Assembly: GCA_031278675.1 (NCBI GenBank)
Contig: JAITJY010000416.1
Location: 1 to 5,035 of the forward strand
Reading direction: 5' to 3'
From: Bifidobacteriaceae bacterium
Lineage (GTDB): Bacteria; Actinomycetota; Actinomycetes; Actinomycetales; WQXJ01
Length of the DNA: 5,035 bases
A program made the position numbers and the translations under genes. This document shows, in pieces, positions 1 to 4,621 of the stretch (the first letter of the stretch is position 1; each line of letters starts with the position of its first letter). Under the pieces are notes generated by a model. The model saw only the letters and a program-made list of their open reading frames with translations. It made no database searches and was not told where the DNA came from.

Positions 1-3
1 CGC

Positions 4-38
4 GGGGGGGGGCCGCGGCGGGGGGGCGGTGGGCCCCC
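4..38. other. G-rich tract with GC hairpin beyond the lysR 3' end
   Basis: The left edge holds G runs of nine (4-12) and seven (20-26), then shorter runs to 33, and C5 at 34-38. GGGGGC (22-27) and GCCCCC (33-38) can form a 6-bp stem around a 5-nt loop. For lysR, which ends at 89 on the minus strand, this would be a hairpin about 50 nt past the stop codon, but no T-run follows it, so a terminator role is only possible. The G runs could also form a quadruplex on the plus strand. Homopolymer G at a sequence edge may be a sequencing or assembly artefact. No gene is visible in 1-88. Confidence 0.3.
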
Positions 39-88
39 GCACGGCGTCCCTAAATGACGCAACGTGTTTCTGCCCCCGGAGTTAGGTT

Positions 89-1003
89 TCAGGGCACAGT
101 AGGCAGTTTGCTCCGCAACTCTTTGGCATAGCTTAGGCAATAGCTGTGGAAGCTTCGCTCGTCTTCTGTTAGCTTATGCGAGGCCAGGTAGGATATGCCA
201 CATGACCAGTCCATGTTCGACATCGGCACATTGACCACATCAGGGTTCTGGAACACCGGCAGAGCGGCTATGTGAGGCAAATTGAAGGACAGGCCTTCGC
301 CGCCTAATGCGTAGTCGAAGAGCCAATACATCTCTGAAGAAGTGTAATAGTCTTGGACCTGCACTCGATTAGCTTCGCACTCAGATTTGAAGCGATGATA
401 TATCTTGAAATCCCGCCCTGGTATCCCGACACATTGGCGGTCGAAGTCGCGGTAGTCGAAGCTTTCTCTGGTACTGAGAGGGTTGGATCGGTGGACCCAA
501 AAGCAGACGCGCTCACTGAGCAGGCCTTCGGTGGCAAACTCGTTCTTGGATGGTAGCACCGTCAAAGCAAAATCGAATTCCCCTTGCTTCAAGCCTTCGT
601 CAGCACGGTAATCGGTCTGCTCCACACACTCGGCAGTGATGCCGGGATATTGAGCGTGGAACCCCTTGAGGAAATCAAGACCCATCATCCCGCTGATACC
701 GAAAGACGAGCCCACTCGGATAACCCGGTTCTCACGCGCGCGCAAGGTTTCAAAGCGTTTTTGCAGGCTGTAGAAGTCCTCATCCCAACGCCTCACGAAC
801 TGGATAAGCTCGTGGGCATATATCGTCGGAACGGGAGTACCTTTCTCTGTATCCAGCGTGAAAAGGGTAACCCCGAGTTCCTTTTCCAGCCGCTTGATGG
901 TCTTGGACAGGCCCTGCGGGGACATCGGGATAGACCTGGCCGCCGACGTATAGTTCTGGTACCGGTAAACTGTCATGAATTGTTCTAATTGGTCCAGGCG
1001 CAT
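89..1003 (-). CDS. LysR-type transcriptional regulator
   Basis: Protein of 304 residues, the usual length for the LysR family, with an ATG start and TGA stop. Residues 1-60 form the winged helix-turn-helix: DQLEQFMTVYRYQNYTSAAR, then MSPQGLSKTIKRLEKELGV and LF, the family's most conserved block. A linker helix (about 66-92) joins it to a periplasmic-binding-protein-like effector domain from about 93 (VIRVGSSFGISG; GEFDFALTVLP at 141-151) to the end. The start is supported by a strong Shine-Dalgarno (AAAGGAGGG on the minus strand, 1007-1015) and by the HTH beginning at residue 1. It is divergent from the flavoprotein gene and so is its likely regulator, and probably autoregulates; the effector is unknown. 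The SPQGLSK motif is one I associate with regulators from Coriobacteriia and Firmicutes. Three sampled 60-nt lines gave roughly 45-58% GC, below the methyltransferase gene. Confidence 0.95.
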   Translation of the reverse strand: MRLDQLEQFMTVYRYQNYTSAARSIPMSPQGLSKTIKRLEKELGVTLFTLDTEKGTPVPTIYAHELIQFVRRWDEDFYSLQKRFETLRARENRVIRVGSSFGISGMMGLDFLKGFHAQYPGITAECVEQTDYRADEGLKQGEFDFALTVLPSKNEFATEGLLSERVCFWVHRSNPLSTRESFDYRDFDRQCVGIPGRDFKIYHRFKSECEANRVQVQDYYTSSEMYWLFDYALGGEGLSFNLPHIAALPVFQNPDVVNVPMSNMDWSCGISYLASHKLTEDERSFHSYCLSYAKELRSKLPTVP

Positions 1004-1027
1004 TTGCCCTCCTTTGGGATCATGCCC

Positions 1028-1039
1028 GAGACTCGTCTC
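1028..1039. promoter_or_regulatory. Short perfect dyad in the lysR leader
   Basis: GAGAC and GTCTC (1028-1032 and 1035-1039) form a perfect 5-bp inverted repeat with a 2-nt spacer. It lies between the lysR -10 box and its Shine-Dalgarno. The spacer is too short for a good RNA hairpin, so an operator is likelier than an attenuator, but a 5-bp dyad can occur by chance. Confidence 0.25.
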
Positions 1040-1050
1040 TTCATCACCAA

Positions 1051-1078
1051 ATTATAGACCAACCCGCTAGTTTACGAA
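1051..1078 (-). promoter_or_regulatory. Probable sigma-70-type promoter of lysR
   Basis: The minus strand reads a perfect TATAAT -10 hexamer at 1051-1056. The best -35 at 16-bp spacing is TTCGTA (1073-1078), matching the consensus at only 3 of 6 positions. Transcription would start near 1044 and leave a leader of about 40 nt before the lysR ATG at 1003. The box sits in the most AT-rich patch of the intergenic region. The weak -35 suits a regulated or autoregulated promoter. Confidence 0.6.
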
Positions 1079-1103
1079 GCCCGCCACGGCCAAGTTTTCG
1101 CCG

Positions 1104-1128
1104 ATCTGACCCCAACAGATTGTTTGGG
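1104..1128. promoter_or_regulatory. Two overlapping dyads, candidate LysR operator
   Basis: Dyad one is ATCTG-N7-CAGAT (1104-1120), a perfect 5-bp inverted repeat. Dyad two is CCCCAACA-GAT-TGTTTGGG (1110-1128), 8-bp arms with one mismatch. They share 1110-1120, so protein binding or folding of one would exclude the other. The first contains a T-N11-A spacing (T1105, A1117), the loose signature of LysR boxes. The site lies about 60-85 bp upstream of the inferred lysR transcription start and 107-131 bp upstream of the flavoprotein ATG, a usual place for an operator serving a divergent pair. Binding by this LysR protein is inferred. Confidence 0.45.
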
Positions 1129-1223
1129 CATCTAAATCATTTGCTGGGGCGATACCCGTAGACAGGCTTTGTTCCAGTGCGGAATATTGGCGCTAAGCGA
1201 AGGCTCACAGACGAACACCACAC

Positions 1224-1230
1224 AAGGAGG
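1224..1230 (+). promoter_or_regulatory. Shine-Dalgarno site fixing the flavoprotein start
   Basis: AAGGAGG at 1224-1230 stands 4 nt before the ATG at 1235. It rules against the upstream in-frame TTG at 1169, which would add 22 residues in front of the Tat signal. I found no convincing -10/-35 pair for this gene between 1130 and 1220; the best, TTGTTC (1169-1174) with GCTAAG (1192-1197), matches only half of each consensus, as is common at promoters that need an activator. Confidence 0.85.
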
Positions 1231-1234
1231 AGTA

Positions 1235-2878
1235 ATGGCCAAGCAGACAGGTATCTCAAGAAGAATGTTCATGGGGCTGACAGTCGCCGGAGCAGGAGCG
1301 GTAGCGGCGGGGGCGGCTGGGTGCACGCCGACGGCCACGGAACCCGGTGCGGGTTCTGGTACCGGTGCCGGAACGGAAGGCACGGCATCGGCCAACTGCG
1401 AACAAGACAGCATCTGGCAACTCGACCCGATCGGCGAACCGACTGAGACCCGCAGCGCCGATGTTGTAGTGGTGGGCGCCGGCGGTACCGGCTTAGCGGC
1501 TGCCATCCAAGCCAAGCAACTCGGCCTGGATGTCTTGGTCCTAGAGAAGATGGGCGCCACCGGCGGCTCGTTCATCTGCACCGAGGGAATGTTCGCGGTC
1601 GAGTCCCACTGGCAAGAGGAGCGCGGCGTCACTACCACCGTAGATGAAGCCGTCATCCGGGTTATGGATTACCATCACTGGATACCGGACATTGACCTCT
1701 ACCGCACCTACTTTTCCCAGAGCGCCGAAACCATCAAATGGTGTGAGGACCTCGGGGCAGACTTTACCGACCTCTTGGTGATCGGCGATTCCATTGTTTG
1801 CTGGCACGTCTACCACGCCGAGCCCGGTGAAAGCCCGGGCACTGGCTTTGCCCGCAACATGACGAAGGCAGCAGAGAACCTCGCTATTGAGATCAAGCTC
1901 GAGACTAACGTCAAGAAGGTCCTGATGGAAGATGGGAAGGTAGCCGGGGTCCTAGCCGAATCCGGTGACGGCACAGTCCTCAAAGTCGAGGCGCCAGTCG
2001 TAATCCTCGGCGCCGGTGGTTATGGGCAAAACGAGACTCTAGTCCACGAACTTTCCAAGATTAAGGGTGACCCGATGGAGTTGGGCACGCCTGGGCGCAC
2101 CGGTGACGGCCTCAAAATGGGTCTGGACGCGGGCGGCGTGCTCTGTGACTTTCCCGGCACCATGCCTTACGCCGGCCCGTGTGTCAAAGGCGCCACCTGG
2201 ACATCTTTGGCCTACTCCGTCTCCCTCCAACCTAAGCTGTGGATCAACCAAGACTGCCAACGGTTCGTCAACGAAGACATGTTCTCTTACAACTTCGCCT
2301 ACGCCGGACTGGCCGTCAAGAACCACGAGAAGGTCTTTGTCATTCTCACCCAGGACGACCTGGACCGCTACGAGACTGTGGGACCAGATATAACAGTCTT
2401 CACCTTCTGCGTTCAGGGCACACCCATGACTGGCCTAAAAGACCAACTCAGCGACATTCAAAACGCCAACGGGTCCATTCTGGTGGCTGACACCCCGGAA
2501 GACTTGGCCGCCCAAACGGGGCTTGACCCTGTGGCTTTGGCCGAAACCATCAACCGTTACAACGGTTACTGCGCCAGTGGCCATGACCCAGAATTCTCCA
2601 AGCCGGCTGAGTTCCTCACTCCTCTAAATGGTCCTTTCTACGCCTTGGAGTGCGGGGATGCATCCTTCTCGACAGTGGGTGGCCTCAAAGTGAACTCTTC
2701 GGCTCAGGTTTTGAAGGCTGACGGGGAACCGGTGCCGGGCCTTTATGCTGGAGGCTGCGACGCTGGCGGTCTATACGCCGATTCCTATGACGTCGGCATC
2801 ACCAACGGCTCCCAAGCTGGGTGGGCCATCAATTCCGGACGCCTGGCCGCCAAGCACGCAGCCACCTATATCGGGTAG
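1235..2878 (+). CDS. Tat-exported FAD-dependent oxidoreductase, fumarate/urocanate reductase superfamily
   Basis: Protein of 547 residues. The N-terminus carries a twin-arginine signal, SRRMFMG (8-14), an Ala/Gly-rich core (15-29) and AAGC ending at Cys30, which may be lipidated, anchoring the enzyme outside the membrane. A Gly/Thr-rich linker (about 31-53) precedes the FAD domain: DVVVVGAGGTG (76-86; GxGxxG at 81-86), VLVLEK ending the second strand (Glu104 for the ribose), GATGGS (107-112), VVILGAGGYGQN (255-266), GRTGDGLKMG (287-296), RFVNED (343-348) and the C-terminal TVGGL and GLYAGG (480-484, 502-507). The capping domain lies in the middle. The family reduces a C=C bond such as that of fumarate or urocanate. 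Here the positions I align with the fumarate reductase catalytic residues differ, so the substrate is unknown. No haem CxxCH motif or FMN-binding domain is present, so electrons must come from another protein. It is divergent from lysR and stands alone in its transcription unit as far as seen. Confidence 0.93.
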   Translation: MAKQTGISRRMFMGLTVAGAGAVAAGAAGCTPTATEPGAGSGTGAGTEGTASANCEQDSIWQLDPIGEPTETRSADVVVVGAGGTGLAAAIQAKQLGLDVLVLEKMGATGGSFICTEGMFAVESHWQEERGVTTTVDEAVIRVMDYHHWIPDIDLYRTYFSQSAETIKWCEDLGADFTDLLVIGDSIVCWHVYHAEPGESPGTGFARNMTKAAENLAIEIKLETNVKKVLMEDGKVAGVLAESGDGTVLKVEAPVVILGAGGYGQNETLVHELSKIKGDPMELGTPGRTGDGLKMGLDAGGVLCDFPGTMPYAGPCVKGATWTSLAYSVSLQPKLWINQDCQRFVNEDMFSYNFAYAGLAVKNHEKVFVILTQDDLDRYETVGPDITVFTFCVQGTPMTGLKDQLSDIQNANGSILVADTPEDLAAQTGLDPVALAETINRYNGYCASGHDPEFSKPAEFLTPLNGPFYALECGDASFSTVGGLKVNSSAQVLKADGEPVPGLYAGGCDAGGLYADSYDVGITNGSQAGWAINSGRLAAKHAATYIG

Positions 2879-2884
2879 CGGGCA

Positions 2885-2898
2885 CCCGGCCTGCCGGG
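2885..2898 (+). terminator. GC hairpin just after the flavoprotein stop
   Basis: CCCGG (2885-2889), loop CCTG, CCGGG (2894-2898) form a perfect all-GC 5-bp stem with a tetraloop starting 7 nt after the TAG stop. No T-run follows, so it is at best a T-less intrinsic terminator or an mRNA 3' end stabiliser. Confidence 0.35.
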
Positions 2899-2904
2899 GC
2901 GGCC

Positions 2905-3049
2905 GTTCCGCTTCAGCATGGCCGATGCCGCCCAGGCCACCTCCGGTTCAACGCTCGGATGGCCCGGGCCGGACAAGCCGTTCGGCTTCAGTCTGGCCGA
3001 TGCTGCCCAGGCCGCCTCCGGTTCAACACTCGGATGGGCCGGACAAGCC
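2905..3049. repeat. Two-copy 75-bp tandem repeat between convergent genes
   Basis: Copy one is 2905-2979 and copy two 2980-3049. They differ at a handful of bases, plus a 5-nt insertion (about 2963-2967) near the end of copy one. The second copy ends 2 nt before the methyltransferase stop codon. The plus-strand frame through both encodes a repeated 25-residue peptide (ADAAQA, SGSTLGW) with no ribosome binding site. About half the differences fall at third codon positions, which is too few to argue for coding. It is either a local duplication or part of a dispersed repeat family. Confidence 0.8.
2975..2988. terminator. Hairpin at the repeat junction, possible bidirectional terminator
   Basis: AAGCCG (2975-2980), TT, CGGCTT (2983-2988) is a perfect inverted repeat at the join between the two tandem copies; in RNA it would fold as AAGCC-GTTC-GGCTT. 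It lies between convergent genes, where a two-way terminator would be useful, and the stem ends in two T on either strand. There is no longer T-run. Confidence 0.35.
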
Positions 3050-3051
3050 CG

Positions 3052-3909
3052 TCAGGCGTGGCGCGCACCGGCTGCGGCGTACAGGCACAGCGTCGCAGCC
3101 AGCGCCACGTTGAGGGATTCGGCGCCGCCGAAGATCGGGATGCGGACCAGGCGCCCCACGGCCTTACGGGCCGCCGGGCTGAGCCCCCTAGCCTCATTGC
3201 CGAAGACCCAGGCCAGGGGCGCCGCCAACGCGTCCCCGCCGAGCGGCAGGTCTGGTCCGCCCAGGGTCACAGTGCCGGCGGAATCGGCGCCGAATACCGC
3301 CAGGCCGAGCGCCCGCAACTGGCCTACCACGGCCTCGACCGCACCCACGCTGACAACGGGGACATGGAAATAGGACCCCGCCGAAGCCCGGACCACCTTC
3401 GGCGCCGTCGGGTCGGCGGAATGATCCGCGAAGGCCACCAGGTCCGCGCCGGCAGCGTCCGCCGCGCGGATCACCGCGCCCGCATTCCCGGGGTCGCGGA
3501 TCTGCTCGAACACGGCCACCAGCGCACCCGGGCGCCCCGCAGCAAACTCCGCCAGCCGGCTTGCCGTGAGTGCAGCCCGCACCGGGTGGTCCTGCGCCCG
3601 CAGCGACGCCCACGGGTCACGCGCCACGGCCACCAGGCCCTGCCCAACCGCCGACAACGCATCGACATAGGACGATGACGCCTCATGCAGCCTTCCCCCG
3701 CCCCGCTCGACTGCGGAACCAATCCCCGTCAGGCGCCGCGCGGCATCGTCCGTCCAATACAAATCCACTACCCAGCCGCCACGCGCGGCCTCCCGGCAGG
3801 CTTGCGGACCTTCGACCAGCAACAGGCCGGTCTCCAGGCGCGCCGAACGCCTGGCCAGCCGCCTCACACGCTTGACCCTGTCCGATGAAGTGTTCGTCAG
3901 CACGGCCAC
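3052..3909 (-). CDS. SpoU/TrmH-family RNA 2'-O-methyltransferase, TsnR type
   Basis: Protein of 285 residues, GTG start and TGA stop. Residues 3-45 (VLTNTSSDRVKRVRRLARRS, later LVEGPQACREA) match the N-terminal substrate-binding region of TrmH-like enzymes. The SPOUT catalytic domain carries all three motifs: IRDPGNAGAVIRAADAAGA (137-155, with Asn142 and Arg148), VFGNEARGL (235-243) and IPIFGGAESLNVALAA (257-272), which build the trefoil knot that binds S-adenosylmethionine. The product should methylate a ribose 2'-OH in rRNA or tRNA; the exact nucleotide cannot be told. No Shine-Dalgarno is obvious; GTG at 3907-3909 is the most upstream standard start in a frame open to 4020, and a second GTG is at 3901-3903. 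It follows rplT by 114 nt, a common actinobacterial arrangement. One sampled 60-nt line (3421-3480) is about 77% GC, far above neighbouring genes. Confidence 0.93.
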   Translation of the reverse strand: MAVLTNTSSDRVKRVRRLARRSARLETGLLLVEGPQACREAARGGWVVDLYWTDDAARRLTGIGSAVERGGGRLHEASSSYVDALSAVGQGLVAVARDPWASLRAQDHPVRAALTASRLAEFAAGRPGALVAVFEQIRDPGNAGAVIRAADAAGADLVAFADHSADPTAPKVVRASAGSYFHVPVVSVGAVEAVVGQLRALGLAVFGADSAGTVTLGGPDLPLGGDALAAPLAWVFGNEARGLSPAARKAVGRLVRIPIFGGAESLNVALAATLCLYAAAGARHA

Positions 3910-3997
3910 ACCAATCGTTCGCTCACCGGCCCACCGCGCCGCAACCAGGGCGCCTGCCTCCGCGCGCGGCCCGGCCGCCAGGGCGGGCGTGCGCGAA

Positions 3998-4012
3998 GCC
4001 CACCGATTGGGC
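3998..4012 (-). other. Hairpin between rplT and the methyltransferase gene
   Basis: On the minus strand GCCCA-ATCGG-TGGGC forms a perfect 5-bp stem with a 5-nt loop, beginning 11 nt after the rplT stop. No T-run follows. It could be a weak terminator, or an mRNA end that lets the ribosomal genes be expressed above the methyltransferase. A second GC palindrome, GCGGC-CCG-GCCGC at 3966-3978, lies in the same gap. I saw no separate promoter for the methyltransferase. Confidence 0.35.
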
Positions 4013-4023
4013 GCGAATGCTCA

Positions 4024-4407
4024 CTAGGCTGCCGCCGGAGCATTCACGTCGGCTGGCAGGGCCTCCCGTGCCAGTGACACCAGATGAGCGAAAGTCGCTG
4101 GATCATTCACCGCTGTTTCGGCCAACATGCGCCGGTCGATCTCTATCCCGGCCAGGTTCAAACCCTGAATCAACCTGCTGTAGGTCATGTTGTTGGCGCG
4201 GGCCGCAGCGTTGATCCGTTGAATCCAAAGACGCCGGAAATCACCCTTGCGGGCTTTCCGGTCACGGTAAGCATAATTCCCAGAGTGTTGGACTTGCTCT
4301 TTTGCTTTGCGGTAAAGCCGCGACCGTTGTCCCCGATAACCCGAGGCCCGCTCCAATATTGTCCGGCGCTTCTTGTGAGCGTTAACAGCCCTTTTTACGC
4401 GTGCCAT
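4024..4407 (-). CDS. rplT: Large ribosomal subunit protein bL20
   Basis: Protein of 127 residues, close to the family's 115-125, ATG start and TAG stop. The N-terminus (MARVKRAVNAHKKRRTILER) is the long basic extension that binds 23S rRNA and is needed early in 50S assembly. The globular half carries the conserved core YAYRDRKARKGDFRRLWIQR (46-65), INAAAR and AVNDPATFAHLV (about 98-109). A short tail, ADVNAPAAA, is extra. The start has a Shine-Dalgarno, AAAGGGGAG on the minus strand (4415-4423), 7 nt upstream and overlapping the rpmI stop. In E. coli and Bacillus bL20 represses this operon by binding its leader mRNA; any such leader here would be outside the window. Two sampled 60-nt lines are about 48 and 55% GC. 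Confidence 0.98.
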   Translation of the reverse strand: MARVKRAVNAHKKRRTILERASGYRGQRSRLYRKAKEQVQHSGNYAYRDRKARKGDFRRLWIQRINAAARANNMTYSRLIQGLNLAGIEIDRRMLAETAVNDPATFAHLVSLAREALPADVNAPAAA

Positions 4408-4422
4408 TGTACATCTCCCCTT

Positions 4423-4617
4423 TCAGCGTCCCAGCATTCTACGCACATCTTTGACATCGGCCTTGGCCAGTACTTTGTCTTGCGACAAACGGCGGGTCCG
4501 GTGTGAGGATTTCGACTCGAAATTGTGCCGCATACCGGGCTGCTCGTGCATGATCTTCCCGGTTCCGGTGACCCGGAACCGCTTTTTCGCACCAGAGTGC
4601 GTCTTATTCTTGGGCAT
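4423..4617 (-). CDS. rpmI: Large ribosomal subunit protein bL35
   Basis: Protein of 64 residues, the normal length for bL35, ATG start and TGA stop. The family signature MPKNKTHSGAKKRFRVTGTG opens the protein, and the end, ADVKDVRRMLGR, matches the usual KLLP/MLGR-type C-terminus. The middle (MRHNFESKSSHRTRRLSQDK) is the basic segment that packs on 23S rRNA. A Shine-Dalgarno, AAGGAAAG on the minus strand (4626-4633), lies 8 nt upstream, straddling the end of the infC frame. It sits 4 nt after that frame and 15 nt before rplT, the conserved infC-rpmI-rplT order, so translational coupling is likely. Confidence 0.98.
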   Translation of the reverse strand: MPKNKTHSGAKKRFRVTGTGKIMHEQPGMRHNFESKSSHRTRRLSQDKVLAKADVKDVRRMLGR

Positions 4618-4621
4618 GGCC

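Noticed and set aside
584..988. Plus-strand open frame opposite lysR
   Set aside because: It is the complement of a well-conserved LysR coding region, with no ribosome binding site and no family match.
1169..1234. In-frame upstream TTG start adding 22 residues to the flavoprotein
   Set aside because: The extension puts unrelated residues before the Tat motif and lacks a ribosome binding site, whereas the ATG at 1235 has AAGGAGG 4 nt upstream.
1132..1656. Minus-strand open frame opposite the flavoprotein start
   Set aside because: Low-complexity Pro/Ala/Val product created by the complement of the signal peptide and FAD motif region.
2918..3373. Plus-strand frame containing a repeated 25-residue peptide
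   Set aside because: No ribosome binding site, most of it is antisense to the methyltransferase, and the repeat differences are not concentrated at third codon positions.
2821..3678. Long plus-strand open frame of 285 codons
   Set aside because: It is antisense to the methyltransferase gene, begins inside the flavoprotein gene, and its product is Arg/Pro/Gly-rich with no family signature; GC-rich DNA gives such shadows.
3966..3978. GC palindrome as a terminator between rplT and the methyltransferase gene
   Set aside because: 5-bp stem with a 3-nt loop in very GC-rich sequence and no T-run; recorded only as context for the neighbouring hairpin at 3998-4012.
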